From assembly GCF_963678975.1 (NCBI RefSeq), contig NC_089274.1:856001-920000 (forward strand): a stretch of DNA of 64,000 bases, written 5' to 3'. Position 1 is the first letter of the stretch, and each line of letters begins with the position of its first letter. Below the pieces are notes generated by a model. That model was not told where the DNA came from and searched no databases. It saw only the letters and a list, made by a program, of their open reading frames with translations. A program made the translations under genes and the position numbers. This DNA comes from Dysidea avara (Eukaryota; Porifera; Demospongiae; Dictyoceratida; Dysideidae). Of this stretch, positions 1-14,200 are shown in pieces.

Positions 1-510
1 TGGTAACCTAGTAGTCTCATCCTTTAAAAAAAAGATATTTTGGACAATGTTGGACTGGCATCAATTTCACACCATACTCTCCATAGGGATGTGTAATAGA
101 CCAATTGTACTCACATAACAATACAAATATCCTGGGCTTTGTTGAGTCAACATTTCAACACCTCGATTCTTGGAATACACCCACATCAAAGTGATCTTTA
201 ATTGTGTGAGGAATAATTATCATTCATGCAGAAGTATAGTTTACCATTCTCCATTGTGTACCATGTTGGCCTCTATTTATGGGTAAGAACTATGGAAGTG
301 TTGGGGACACTATATTTGCCTGTCACATCATTTGATGTGTGCAGTCAATATTAGTTTGAGTATGTAACAATACTCCAGTGGATACCAGACTGTGGCAGGT
401 TGATGATGTGGCCTGGAATATTCTGTGTCACTTGTATATGTACAGATTAGTAGACAGAAAGCTCTTCATCTATTATATACGTAGGTCGGGTACAGGGAAG
501 AAGAAGGAAG
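1..510. other. Upstream region, no gene seen
   Basis: No coding exon, RNA gene or clear repeat was recognised here. It ends in the presumed 5' leader of the TPR gene that starts at 511; a purine-rich stretch (about 490-510) precedes that ATG. Confidence 0.5.
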
Positions 511-3500
511 ATGACTCTACCTAAGACTCCTACAAGTTCAAGGAGGAAAAAGAAAGGAAAGCAGAGGTTAAAGACAACACAGCCATCTGTTGAAGAGCTA
601 CTTGATCTGGTAATAATAATAATGAGGTAATGTCATGTGTGAGTCATGTCCATTCTCAGGTTGCTGACTGTGTGGAAAATTTTGAGTATGAGTTAGCGCT
701 GCAATATTGTGAGGCTGCTCTGGTGGTTGCCCCTAGTAACATCAATGTTCTAGAAACAACTGGTGGGCTCTTATTAGATTTTGGAGATATTGAACGTGCT
801 ACTCAAATATCCTGCTTAATTATGATAACACTGAAAGATAACACTGAAAATAGAGCCACGTTTTAATTGGTTTGTATTCCTTGACCAATCCTTACTGTTT
901 CCTCACAGCAGTTGAAGCTAGTCCAGAGGATGGACATCACAAGTACTTGTGTCTTGGTCAACTATCACAGGGTCAAGATGCAGTCAAGTACATGCTGAAG
1001 GGTATTGACATCCTAATCAAGCAGCTACACAGTCAAAATGACTTGGCCGCCGCGTCAACATCAACACAGGACGCAACCACATTTGACGTATCCACTGCTT
1101 ATTGTTCATTGGCTGAAGTCTACCTCACTGATTGTTGGTAAGGGGTGGGGTCAGTGATGTCACTTGACATCATCAAATGGTGTTCATGTAGTCCAAATCT
1201 AGTAGTGTAAGAAATATGTTAGTGAGGTTAATGTGGTTATTTGACCTAGAGACAACCAGCTGGTTGGCTGAGGAAATCTCTGTTATCAGTTTACATGCAA
1301 ACTGTGCATGTCAGAGATATATATACTCTAGGCTTGTGTTTGAAACTGGTATAAAATATGTAGTCATTGATCACTTGTTTGGCATAGCCAGATCAGTGTA
1401 GTGTAGAAAAGTTAATTTGCTATAGATAAAATATTGTGTATTTTCAGTGGGAAGAATTTGAGGTTGTCTCGAGTCAGTACATTTTACAAATTACATTTCA
1501 CTCTCACTCTAGAATAATAATAATATAACTGGGTAATTAAGCAAAACATTGGAGTAGATGTTTTGTGCTGGCTAATGGCTCCCTTTGTTAGAGCCAGTCA
1601 AGAGTTACAAACTTTTGATGAGCATATATAGGTAGTTTGAGAAAAACAACTTGTTGAAAAACTGATTTTTTTCACTGAAGTGTATGTTGACACATTAAGG
1701 TGTAGTCATTGTACATGATGTTTAGTTAAAGGATCTCTGGGGAGTCTTTAGTACAACAATTTCTAACAATACTAATGAGATACACAATGAGGCTGAGCTT
1801 CATCTTTTGCTTCATTTGACAACCTTGGACAGTTCTGTCACCATAAAACCATAGATAGTAACGAGTGCTACACTACTAACTTGTACCAGGTGGGTTACCC
1901 AAGTGAGGCCTCAGTATCTGGTTTCAAACATAACTTTCCAATTTTAGTACTTAGTTATGGTTTGGGGCTTTCCATTCCAGGACTAGCTATGATAGTGTCA
2001 GGACTAGCTATGATAGTGTCAGGACTAGCTATGATAGTGTCAGGACTAGCTATGATAGTGTCAGGACTAGCTATGATAGTGTCAGGACTAGCTATGATAG
2101 TGTCAGGACTAGCTATGATAGTGTCAGGACTAGCTATGATAGTGTCAGGACTAGCTATGATAGTGTCAGGACTAGCTATGATAGTGTCAGGACTAGCTAT
2201 GATAGTGTCAGGACTAGCTATGATAGTGTCAGGACTAGCTATGATAGTGTCAGGACTAGCTATGATAGTGTCGTGTTAAAAGTTAGTGGAAGGATATACA
2301 CACATGGTATGGCAACATGATTACATGTCACCTGCTTGCAGCCGTGTCCACACTACAGCCTGGGTACTGTACAGGGTTCTGCTATACTAGATGACAGTGT
2401 CACCATTATTTGAATAGACCATTACTGCAATGCTGTAAACTTCCATTGATGTCTTCAGCCTATGTTAGGCCCACATAATGCTCAGACTTGTTCAACCCTC
2501 ACTAGACATGCTACATGGGGTGGCAGTACTTGTTGCTTGGATGTTGTTTATATGTTGCCAGCACCATGTTGTGTTTGTTATACGCACACTGGTGTCCATA
2601 TCAGAACCACTATTAGAAAAGTATTTCCTTTCTACTTGAAATCCAGTAGTATTGTGGTCTTGATGTGACAATGTAACTGATGAAATATGACATCACTATG
2701 GCTTCTCTGTTTGATGTGGTTATATGCCAATTGTGTTAATAGTCAGTTTCCTTTGAGGGTAATTAGTTTGCATTTCTTTCAGTTACCAGATTGTATCATG
2801 GCAGCCATAATGTGTGCACATGAGGAGGGGAGCTTGTGTTATACTTATTGAGGTTTCCTACATGCATGCTCCAGGGTTGTTCTTGTTGACATATTAGTTG
2901 TGATGATGTAAATTGTTTAGTGAGTGCAGATAGTTTCCCTAACTGGTATTGATTGAAGTCTCTTGATAATTGTAGAGCTACCCCCAGAGGAGGTATGACA
3001 CGCTCATATGAACTCATAGGATTTGTGTAGAGCATTTAAAAGCAACTTCATTGAAAACTAGATACCAATTGAGAGCTTTTCTTATGCATAATTTATGGCA
3101 AGTGGTGTTTGATATTATGCAGGGCAATCGGAGATGTCATCAAGAGCTTACCACATAAAACAGACAAACAATAACAATGGATGAGATTATCACTGGATGA
3201 GATTATCACTGGAAATTATATTCAAGGTCTCCATAATCCCGTAAATATGCAATTAACACAAATTCTTTTTTATAGTACTTAAAAGGGTGTCGTACCTCCT
3301 CTGGTAATGTCCTGGATACTCACTGGTACCAGGAGCTCAATCTGTTATCCCAAAGTAGAGATGACACCCTCGGTATTCACAAAGGCTATACAGACACAAC
3401 TCTATCAATGGTAAAGTTACTGCACCATACATACATTTAGTATGATCACACTCAATATGGTACTTAGAAGAGACCAAACTATATGATATAGACACTTGCC

Positions 3501-5686
3501 AGCCACATTATTAATATAATTATCTTGAAATTAAGCACAAGTGGTTTCCATTACCAGATAATAAAATAAAATTTGTAGTCAGCTGTTACTAACAGAGTGA
3601 CCTTATTGTATTCATATGATTGGCTTTATTTTGTGTGACAACTGCCCAGCAACATCAAGGGTCCAGCTGCATGTGGAGCAGTCCATAGTTTGGCTATGAA
3701 TAATACAATTGTGTCTTTTGTAGTGTGAACAGTGTTATGTAGATATTGTTACATCAAACTGACAAGCTGTCAACACGCTCTTGCGGTTGACATCACTTGC
3801 CACATGTAAACATCAAAACATTGTGTGGTATCCTTTAGTATGTGTGTAGTGGTGAGTTGTGATGTCATCTGCCTTGTAGACAACATGTTTATGCAACATA
3901 TTTACAACTTGTTTATGTTGTTGTAGCTTTGATGGTGATGCTGAAGTGAAGTGTGGGGAGTACTGCACCAAAGCAATAGAATATTGTCCCTCTAACCCTG
4001 AGGCATACCAGCTAATGGGAAGCTACTTACTCAGCAAACAAGATATTGAGGTGATAACTAGAACCTGTAAATGTGGGCACTTGAGGACACCTACATAATC
4101 CAGACACTTAGTTAAGGTCCCAAAATATCCCTTAGTACATAAACAGGCACCTTGATAATCAGTGGTTGGTCCCAAGTTACACATGGCTTCACAACACATG
4201 GCTCCATAACAGGTTTCATAGTATTTCTGTACTTATAGAAGGCACGCTCTACGCTATTACAAGGCTTGTTGCTATGGTTACCTGCCCCTGATGATGACGT
4301 GAGACAGGTCAGTGTTGATCATATGACCCTGCTGATCATGTGATCCATTGAACAGGTCCCCTCCTACCAATCTCAAGTCAACTGGTCCAAACTCTTAATG
4401 GAAGTTGAGGAATATGAGGTGTGTGTGTAGTAGTAGTAGTAGTAGTGGTACTGTGGTATGAATGTTAACTGTACATGTCACATGTTCAGGTGGGACCACT
4501 AATCCACTGACTGAGTAGTGCCTGTAATAGTCTGGTGTTCATGACCTTATAATGTACATGTGCTGGTCACATGCTCCACTGACCCAGACTACACAATGGT
4601 GACCATGTGTGTTGTCCTGGCACCTTCTGTCAATTATCACTATTGTCTCACATTGAAATTGTTTGTTGTCAGCACTCTACCCTCTCATGGCCAAACTGGG
4701 TCACTGTTGTAGTGTTTGTTTTACATGCACTTTGCTACAAATACTGAGTGAGAGTCAACCAATGAAATGCTTGCAATGGATCTTATTTGGCTATATTTTA
4801 TGTAAAAATTGTATCGGGGATTGCATGAGTGTTGTCAATAAGTTTTTAAGCTAGGTCAGTGATATCACATGAAAAGTAACCAATTGAAAGCCTTTATAAA
4901 CTGAGTTTAAAATTAAGTTACGTGCAAGTAGTTACTCATGCCTGTACCTTATTCAGTAGACTCGAGGTTGTTTCTTTTGCCGACAAATACCGGCTTTGTC
5001 AGCACGCTTTGCTAGTAAACATGATGTGTTGCCAAACAATTCGCCACCTCAGGTCTACTGATACAGGCATGAGTAACTGTGAATCAGACTGGCTGCAACT
5101 TAATTTTAAACCCATTCTATAGTGGCTTTCGATTGGTTACTTTTCACGTGATATCATTGACCTTAAAAGCTTATTGACAACAGTCATGCAATCCAATAAC
5201 CAACAAATAGCATGTACAAGATTAAATGTATCTCACAGAAGGCTCATGAGGTACTAGTACATTTACTAAGAGAAGACGATGAAATGATTGAGGTGAGTTA
5301 GCTATATACCACAAGACATGGTAACAATTTGATCAACAGGTATGGTATCTGCTTGGCTGGTTAGCTCACCTACAAAATGAGTTCTCTGTGGCAGTGGACT
5401 GCCTAAGGAGATGTAAAGAGGTAATTCCTTACATGGTAGCAGTAACTACCACAAGTCATTGAAGACAACCATGGCTTCACATACATCAAATGATCATTGT
5501 GTATAGCTATGATCAGTCAAATGTGTTAATATTATTTGCCATGACCAACAGCTACACAGCACTGGAGGATGTGAAGATGTACAACTGCTAAATCATGTGG
5601 ATGAACTGCTTGAAGAGCTAGGGGACCAACAACACAGTGAGAGTGAGGAGAACCTTTCAGAAAGTGACCAGGACATGCAGACATAA
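511..5686 (+). CDS. TPR-repeat assembly chaperone, Acl4 (Rpl4 chaperone) type
   Basis: Nine exons join in frame to 337 aa: 511-609, 660-806, 896-1137, 3927-4050, 4239-4307, 4356-4418, 5239-5292, 5340-5420 and 5552-5686. The N-terminus is basic (SRRKKKGKQR), as expected for a nuclear or ribosome-assembly factor. TPR-like helices follow (ELALQYCEAALVVAPSN, then KCGEYCTKAIEYCPSNPEAY). The family-typical stretches VEASPEDGHHKYLCLGQL, LLQGLLLWLP, KLLMEVEEYE, LLREDDEMIEVWYLLGWL and an acidic C-terminal tail (ELLEELGDQQ...SESEENLSESDQ) are all present. Known family members (fungal Acl4 and animal relatives) hold ribosomal protein L4 during nuclear import. That role here is by homology. The second intron looks like a U12 AT-AC intron. 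The gene converges on the BTB gene, with stop codons about 135 bp apart. Family assignment is from remembered patterns. Confidence 0.85.
807..895 (+). other. Putative U12-type AT-AC intron in the TPR gene
   Basis: After codon CAA (804-806) there is no usable GT donor, but the sequence continues ATATCCTGC, close to the U12 donor ATATCCTT. TTCCTTGAC at 877-885 matches the U12 branch-site consensus, and the branch A (884) lies 11 nt before a terminal AC (894-895). Joining 806 to 896 is phase 0 and reads ...ATQ-CFLTAVEASPEDG, filling the expected TPR helix. The usual AG at 902-903 would break the frame. Confidence 0.75.
1980..2273. repeat. 21-bp tandem repeat, 14 copies
   Basis: The unit GGACTAGCTATGATAGTGTC(A) is repeated 14 times almost without change, inside the third intron of the TPR gene. 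Because 21 is a multiple of three it makes an open frame of GLAMIVS heptads, but the array is intronic and there is no other sign of coding. Confidence 0.95.
4795..5200. mobile_element. Foldback (inverted-repeat) element in TPR-gene intron
   Basis: The left part (about 4795-4950) contains GATTGCATGAGTGTTGTC, AGGTCAGTGATATCACATG and ACTCATGCCTGTA. The right part (about 5060-5195) holds their reverse complements in order (TACAGGCATGAGT, CACGTGATATCATTGACC, GACAACAGTCATGCAATCC). It has no coding capacity and resembles a MITE. Confidence 0.7.
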
Positions 5687-5820
5687 CAACTGGCTGTAAT
5701 TTTATTTAAATTCAATTTTAAATTTCAATTTAAAAAAAATCACCAATACAATTGCATAGTTTACAGGACAAACACACAATAAATTAAGTGATGTATACCA
5801 GTTGTTGTTGTGGTTGAGTG

Positions 5821-7944
5821 TTATAATTCAGTACAGAGTATGGCATTGGGTGCTGCTAGATGTGGTGCTGATTTGATGGAAATGTTTGACTGGTTAGTTA
5901 ATTTCTGTCTGCTAAAAGTTCCCAGTGATTCACTACTACCACTTCTGATACTGCTGGCATCTGATGGACTAGTCAGGCAGCGTTCATCACTTGTGTTACT
6001 TCCATCATCTTTAGAATCGTCATTTCCATTTGTGTAACCAAAGACATCTCTCTCTGGTGTTCCATCTGTGTCCGATACTGCCTCATGTGATCTTATTGTT
6101 GAGCTGGACAGTTTGTAATGAGATAGGTAGCTCCCAGCACTGTCACATCGGTAAGGGTTACCAGCTGAGCTGACACTACGAAGACGTGGCGAAGAGAATG
6201 TAGCACTTCGTTGTTTTGCTCCTCCACTTCTCTGCTTAATACGGTACTTACTAGCATCAACAGCATTAGGATCTGCCTGATAGGCTAGAGCATTTAGTAC
6301 AACACTATCACTGACACACTTTGATGGCTTTACAAGCCGCATCAATTCTGCTACAGGAATGTTGTGAAATTCAATAACCTCAGCGAAAGGCTCGAATGCC
6401 TCTTGGTATGCCACTTGTGAGTTTTCTTGACAATGGCGGACAACCCACTGGTAGGCTGCTACAAACTTAGTTGTCTCTGAAGCTTTTAGTTCATCTCTGG
6501 CCAGGACCAGACGCACAATGTGTTGAGGCAGCACTAAGAAGTTCTTCTGCCCAAGGATCTCTTCAGCATTTTGATCAATAAACTCAAAAATCTTCTGCAC
6601 AAGAATTCTAGTGGCCTTGTACTGGATATACTTCTCAGCTGACGACAAAAGTGACACTACTGTATCATTGCTCAGACATTTGTCCAGGAATCCTCTGCAG
6701 GCAACCTTCAGATCATCTAGTCCATAATGATCGGCAGCGTTAGTTAGTCCTAGCAAAGTACGTGCTTCTAACACCACTGAGCCACAGTGAGCATATTGTA
6801 ACAATTCCTTGAACACAGTCGGTTCAAACTCTGGTACAACATAAGTGCTCTCTTTGCTATCTGATTTTGGTGACTTTCCTTTCTTTGACGCCTTCTTAAC
6901 TGGCTTCTTAGTGTCTTTGCTATCGCCATAAAACATGTTCTTGAAGGTCCTGTAGTGTTATAAGATAAACAATAATTACATCATACATATGGCTTCACTA
7001 TGTTAAGTCAACAGATAAAGTGTATGGGTCAGCAATAATCATGTAACATTAGCTAGATCAAAGGAAGTAAATTTGTTAATATCACATGCCATATGGCAAT
7101 GGAATGAGCTGTACAAAAACCATTTGAGGGGAGAACACTGCTAGTCACTGAAAAACCCATTAGTCCACACTGCAAACACACCACAATCTTAATGTGTGTA
7201 CTGATGGTGTATACCTCAAATATCAACAAGTTACATTGTTTACAGGCCAGTGGGGAGTTATGCAGTTTGTTAGCCTCTCATTGAAAACGAAGCACCAACA
7301 TTGTACTGTAGTACAAACAAGTTGCTTATTGGCTAATAGACCAGGAGGCCAAAAAACGTCACTTCGCGCCAAAACCCATATCGGTAATAGGGAAACAAGG
7401 AAGACCCTTAAATGCAGTGTAGCAGTACAGCAGCTGGTGTTCCCATACTACCCACATCACAACACTTTGTCCATTACCTACTACGAGATGCCAGGATAGC
7501 CTTTACTCCGCACATCGGTTGCTGATTTTCGCCAACAAGGAACGTCACGTCGCAATACTCCGGCATCATGGCTAGGAAAGAAAGGTCGTTAGCCAAACTG
7601 CACTTGTTTTCAAATCTAAACGCTTCTGATGAACTAGTTGAGTCAGTTGTGTCGCTTTGTGGAGGTCTGAATTGACCGTCACAAGAAACTGCAAAAAAAA
7701 GAAACAGTATAAAACACTTGCTGCTTCATTACATTATTTCCAACACGTAGCCAACCCATGGTCTAGCCTACCACGCAGCTAGGCCCTGGTAAAAGGATCA
7801 CAACATGCCATGCAAGCACTGGAACCTAGGGAGGACAGCTGAAGCCCTGATATTCACAAAGGCTACGCCGCTGTCCTACATACACATACACTTACTGTCA
7901 GAATCTGATCCGACGGAGTTCATCTTTCTACCGTGCACAGACAT
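5821..7944 (-). CDS. BTB-BACK serine-enriched protein (gprs-like)
   Basis: Three exons on the minus strand (7896-7944, 7478-7688, 5821-6949) join in frame to 462 aa. The BTB domain begins around residue 50 with FENKCSLANDLSFLAMMPEY-CDVTFLVGE and GVKAILASRSRTFKNMFYGD. A basic insert (KKPVKKASKKGKSPKS) separates it from the rest of BTB (FEPTVFKELLQYAHCG). A BACK domain follows (NAEEILGQKNFLVLPQHIV...). The last ~160 residues are serine-rich with TDGTPERD, and the protein ends LCTEL. This order and the 'MPEY-CDVTFLVGE' block match the insect serine-enriched protein gprs and its animal homologues. BTB-BACK proteins often serve as Cullin-3 adaptors, but a role is not established for this class. 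The N-terminal half of BTB is split by the 528-nt intron 2. Confidence 0.85.
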
Positions 7945-8264
7945 TACCACATAAACCGGTTCTCTACAAATGCTATAAAACAGAATTGATACGTCGATTG
8001 CCTGCTCGCTCTTTATATCAGTGGCTCGCCTACATTTCCTATATGGTTTCGCTCTACGTCACTTGTTTACATGCTTTGATCATAGTTGTTCAAAGCCTAC
8101 CGGTAGTTTATTGAATTACGTGGATGTGGGGAAGTTTCATTTCCACTACCTCATACGTTGGTTATTAATAAAATAATTAACTGCACATATTATACACCTG
8201 TGAAGTTGTGTTGTGTAAGTGATCGGGTTAAAATTGCTGGAGATCATGTGATTATGATGCTGAA
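7945..8264. other. Intergenic gap between kinesin 3' end and BTB gene start
   Basis: This 320-bp gap lies between two genes on the minus strand. It should hold the BTB-gene promoter and the kinesin 3' UTR. A CRE-like TACGTCAC at about 8055-8062 is visible; no further gene is seen. Confidence 0.4.
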
Positions 8265-11200
8265 TCACATGAGACTACAGGCACTACTCTGCACATTGCC
8301 ACTGCTGCTACGGCGACCACCAGACTGTGCCAGTTGAATTGTCTTGGCTAGTGTCTTCAATGTTGGCAGGTCGGATGACAAAACCTTGCGTAACTCAGTC
8401 ACCTGAGTGATGTACATGTTATAATGTATCATCATGTTATCAATGGTACCTTGACTGAATCTTGATTTTTACTAGATGCTTGATCGATCAAGGCTTTTAG
8501 CTTTTTCTAGCACAAAAAAAAGTTTAATAATAGGAAGCTACCTCTGTATAACAGACACTATTGGACTATTTGTTAATGAAGTAACAATGATATGGTACGT
8601 GCCAAGCCAGCTTACTGTCTACTACTTGGAGAGTTTGTTAAGTTATACTCTTGAAAAAAACAAAACCATTTCTCTCTACCATAGTGACCATACCAATTTC
8701 TTCTCTAATCTGTTGGCCTTTCTTGTGATGGCACTTAGCTCACATGACATACGATGCCTCTCATCGTCGTCCTGTGGGGTGTGTCCACATCACATTAGTA
8801 ACGCATGAGTACTATACACGCCCTCACCTTAAAGCTTGGGTTAACAATCAATGATGAATTGTTAGCACGAGAGTTTTTCTGTTTCATTAACTCACTAGTG
8901 GTCAGACCAGAAGGAGTCAATGACTTCTCCTGAGCAAGTCTGCCATGTAGCTCTATCACTAATGGCTGAAGAGCTAGATAGTCGATAAACTGAGGGAGAA
9001 TAAGATGTACATAACTTAGTAATCACCTTATTAGACCACCTCATTATAGTGACCACATCAAGTAGTTGATGCAAACAGTCATTCATGCACCACTGGACAA
9101 AAAAACTGGTGCCAATGGAGAACTTTTCCCTCCAAACAATCAGTCACAGTGATTCAAGTATTCAACAAATTTTATCCCACAAAGCTCTTTTAGTAGATGA
9201 GGCTGACACTTTCAGACGATAACCCTGTATATAACATTTGTCTCCTCGTAACCAGAAACCTGAGAGTTACCCATGAACATTCAGGGGTAACCCCCTGGAA
9301 CTTTTTGAACATACCAAGAGACTACCAATATTAATTTTTGGGATTGAACTACAAGATCACAAGAAGTTTGATAACCAGGAAAATCATTTCTATGTTAAAG
9401 TTAAAAATTACTGTAATACAGATGGTATAATGACAAGTATATATCCCAGCAACTACACCATCCAAATAAGTTAGTGTATTATGGTTGTCAGAGCAACGAG
9501 AAGTATATGTTAGGTGTAACTAGTAACTGGATTTTCTAGCTATCACAAAGAAGAAACTCCAGCTTGATATCTTCCCATAGCTGGTAAGTTATCTTTTGCT
9601 TATCTGAGGGTAGGTGATGGTTGTGAAGTCACAATAACAAGATATGACACAAGTTACTGATACAGCAATGTTACATCATCACTGTCTACACTTGTTCACA
9701 ATGAGTTCTTTATAATACTATAAACTGTGACATGGACATATCCTAACTAATATTGCTATTTTTAAGCTGTGCTCAGAACCGGACATGTAAATTATTCCTT
9801 AAGTGTGTATTTCTGTTGAGGAGTAAAATAATTTTAGTTATAAATATGCCACTTAGTTTAAATAGTAAAACCTATTGACGGAAACTACTTGCTTCCAACT
9901 ATGAAAGGCTTCGGCTTTCTTATGATCACAAAATTCAAGAAGAATCCTTACTTGTTGTGTTACTGGATGTATAGAGTAGTGTTTAGAGAAGCTGAAGTTG
10001 GGATTAGTGGTCCCTGAAATGCTCTTTGTCACAGTCTCTTCCTTGTCCAAATAAAACTTGTATTTGCAGTGTAAATTCTGTAGGAAATTAGTAGGCGTGG
10101 CTCACTATGCTGCATGTGCATACCTTACTGAACTTGGATGGTAGTCCTACGGCTTCCTTGATCCTTATTAGAAAGTTTATACTTTTGCCAACCTATAGAT
10201 CATGTGATCTAGAGTATATCTTCCAATGATTTCTCACCAATTCAGAGGGGTCTTCCACAAACGGGTCATCATCATCACTGATCATTGTACCATCCGGATT
10301 ACATGGTAATACTTCAACCTGATTGGCTAAATATGCAACCCAGCCCCACCCCCAATTACCATAAATCCAGAAATGTTCACATGAGCAAATTTTCATGACA
10401 ATTCGACACATTTTGTCATTCTCAATGGCAGCACTTCTGCCATCACAATGAACCTTTTGACAACTTGCCCAGTCCATGAACACACAAAAAATTTACTTCA
10501 CTTGAACATTTTTGGGTTTATGGTATCCTGAACACACCTCCAAATGTCCGACCTCGTTGCCCTTGTAATCAGTAATAGCCAACTTCTCTTCAAACTCAAT
10601 CTGACAAGGAGACATGTTCAGTAATGTGGTGTACAAACTTATGGGGGTTAGGTATGTGAAGAGTAAGTACATAAGTGATTGAGAGCAAATATCTAACTTC
10701 CCTAAACACTGCCCTCTAGCCTTGACAACAAGACAGAGTTGCTAGCTGTAGTAAATAGTTAAGTAGGAAATTAGATGCAACTGTCTCGTAATTTACCTGA
10801 GAACTTTACACTTTCAAGGCAACATGAATTAGCCTTTAAAATTCTTAGTCATACATTAGATTCTAAAAGGTGCTCACCATGTAGCAGAGGCTCTGAAGGT
10901 ACACACGTACAGTTCCAATCAACACATCACCAGCTGCCGCCCAGAAGGGGTCGTCCCCCTGTACATAACATAATGAAGATCACATGAGACAACACAGATC
11001 ATGTGATGCCTCGATACACCCCTGTATTAACATTAAACCAATCAGAATCCTGCATTTCTTGATTAGTGGCATCACTAGAGGATAAAACAAAATCTTACCC
11101 AAGGTTCTCCATATATGGTAATTATTATCACGATGCATTGGACATGTGGCAGCCTATTGTAGTAACATTGTAAATACTCTACACATATAAAATAAATTAA

Positions 11201-14200
11201 GCGTGAACATGTGTTATCCTTTGATCAGTGACCTTCAGTAAACTGGACAATTTGAAAGATTTAGTGATCTCTTCTCCACTGACCAACATAATGCACAACT
11301 TCCTTACTTAGGCATCTTGCTCTACAAGGTAACTGATATTTGGGGAGGACTACATCTTCAATGCACATAATAGGTGTCAGCTACAAATATGGTTGACTAC
11401 TTTAACAAAAACGCTAAAATTGACAGCACAAAAATGTTAAATAGCTAGAAGCAAATAATTAACTGATTATAGCTAGCAGGTCACTCTGTACAGCATCCAA
11501 AAGAAGTTCATCACCTCACCCAACTACATGTACAGTATCACATGCAACTCACCTGACCCACATTGGTGACATCATCACCCTCCATGTGGTTCTGGTACAT
11601 TTCTTGCATCTTGTACTTGCGGTCGAGGAATTGGTTACGAGAGAACATCCACCAATTGTCATTTTCTAAGCTTCGCATCTTTACCTTCACCTGCAGAATG
11701 GATTAGAGCCATGAGTTTGGTAATATGTCAAGAAATATGGAGGACAAAAGTTCGAATGGATTTTAACAGAACTGGTTAGGGGAATTTTCCTTGGTTTTGA
11801 GTGCCAAAACTTGGACCTATCAAACATACTAATACTACTACTATAATGTTGTGCAGTAGTGAAGGATGTCACTAATTGTGACATGCCATGTAACAAACAT
11901 TTTTATTACCTTCCACATAATTATGTTCTTACATACATTGTGAGAAATAATAAATCTCCCGTTACCACAGCAACCAGACATCACATATACACCCTGTACA
12001 GAAGCCATACAAAACCTGCAGGAGATTTCGTGCACCATCTCAAATAAGGGAATAAAAGATTATTAATAGAACAATGAGATTAGAGATACTTCCAAATACA
12101 ATTTTACCACCTAGAGCTAGCTCTATAAAAATTTATTATATCCCCTAAAATAAAGCTCAGATTATTATTAATACCAAATCTGACTCAAAACCCACTCTAT
12201 AGTTGTCACTAGTAAATGTTAATGTGTTCATGAGCTTACTGTACAGTAGCACCCCCGGCTATTAATCAGGACAAGCTTACTATACAGTAGCACCCCCGGC
12301 TATTAATTAGGACATGATATGGTAATTTGTGAAAAGCACATGAAAAGACTTAAATAATGTCTGCCTGGGGTGGGTATGCCATGTGGCCTGACAGCAGTTA
12401 AACTGTAAAACTTGTCTCATATGGAAAGAGATTGCAGTAGTAATAACTCAGTTCCTACTAGGTTCCATCGGCTTCTTGACACACTAACAAATGTCTTGAT
12501 TTCAAGAACACCCCTACATACTACAGCTAGCTTCACAGTGTTCCTTCCGGTACGCACGCAACTCCTCCCACTGTTGGAATGTCATCTCCACATAGCAATG
12601 TCACATGACAGGTTTCTATTGGTAACTGTGTCGTAACATGATACAGTCAACAATGATCAGTTAATACTCTCTACAGTAGTGTTACCTTACCGAGCATCAT
12701 TAAACGTCATCACCATACAGTGTAGGGCTTGTCTCTCTCATTGTAAATGGATAACTAGACATCGTGTATTGTGTACTAGGAGACCTCTTCATTGTAGACA
12801 CTTCAGACTAGCTAGTTTTGGTGTGAACATCCTTACTGATTATATGTAAGAAGATTTAGCAACACAAGCACTTCGACTAGTTAAAATGGCTTGACACTGA
12901 AACCGTCCATATCAAAAAGTGATTTACTAAATGTAGAAGATGTTATTCTCTTTCAGATGTGAAATTGTATGGACTCATTAATCTTTCCAGTCACCTTGTC
13001 ATTTAGTCAGGAAAAGTGACCAAATGACAATAGAAAGAAATACCAGCCAACTGGTGACACTACCTGTTGCCAGTAGTAGAGTGTCCTTAATACACAACAA
13101 TATTATTAATATGGAGAACATTGTAAGTAAACTTGTAACATACAGATTGACTTTTGTACAACCAATGAAACATTGTTTAGGACATCACTTTGATTGATTA
13201 GGAAAAAATGGACCCGGTATCAATACTAAGTATTCTAATGTGTGAATTGTAAGAAGTAAGCACTACGTTATCCAGTGCTGAGGATCAAGTCACAGCTGGG
13301 TATGGGATATTTTTCCTGCATTCCTCAAGATTTAGATACATGTTTCTGACTCCCTGTTATAAATCACAGGATACTTCTTGTGTATGTGAGTAAAGACACA
13401 CAAAGGGTGACCAACCTCCCATGAGATGGATCGCATAAACTACACTCACATCAAGCTCACCTCAGTACGACCATCCTTAAGGCCTCTAGCTTGAGGTGAG
13501 ACCAGTGCTATCTCAAAGAACATCTTTTTATTGAGCTCTTCACTGATGGCATTTGCCTCTAGCACCATTGGCATCAGCTCTACGAGATCTTCTTGTAATA
13601 AAATGTCATCTGCAAGAGCAGAGTGACCACAGCTCATACCAGTCTTAACATCACTATCATGTACACAACATCTTGTAATGAATGGCTTAACTATAAAACT
13701 TGAGATGTCTCTAAATCTCTTAAACTTTCGTGGCATTTACATAATGTGTTATAAAGCAAAGAGTTCATTTCATTCGTGAAATTTAGACTTCATAATTTCT
13801 GCAACACTCAGGAGTCTAGCATTTAGCAATTTTACACTACTGCTTAAAGCTTCATACTTCATCAAATAATCATCTACTAATGGAACTGGTAAATCTCGTA
13901 AATGCAGATAACGGTTATGCTGGGTACATGTTCCATGTTATGACAAGTAATTGATATATTGGGTACAGCTTTTAGCAGTGTTAGGAGACTTGTACCAAGA
14001 GTTCATAATATATATATTTATATATTATGAACTCTTGCTTGTACTAATAAACTGCATAAGCACATAAAGTGACCTTTGCTCTTTCCCTCAGTCTTCATGT
14101 CAAATCCTGCCCCCTCTGCAATCTCTCCTTGAGCAGCATCGTATGTTACCGGCTTTGGTTGCTCGCCACTCTCAATGAAATGGGACACTTCTTGAGGATG

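Noticed and set aside
796-903. Conventional GT-AG intron (GTGCTA ... CACAG) in the TPR gene
   Set aside because: It closes in frame but drops about eight conserved residues of the helix and uses a very weak donor; the AT-AC reading keeps them.
1881-2279. 132-residue open frame made of GLAMIVS heptads
   Set aside because: It is a by-product of the 21-bp tandem array inside a clear intron of the TPR gene; there is no start context and no non-repeat coding sequence.
4663-5122. Two short open frames in the TPR-gene intron
   Set aside because: Both lie in and around the foldback element and show no homology.
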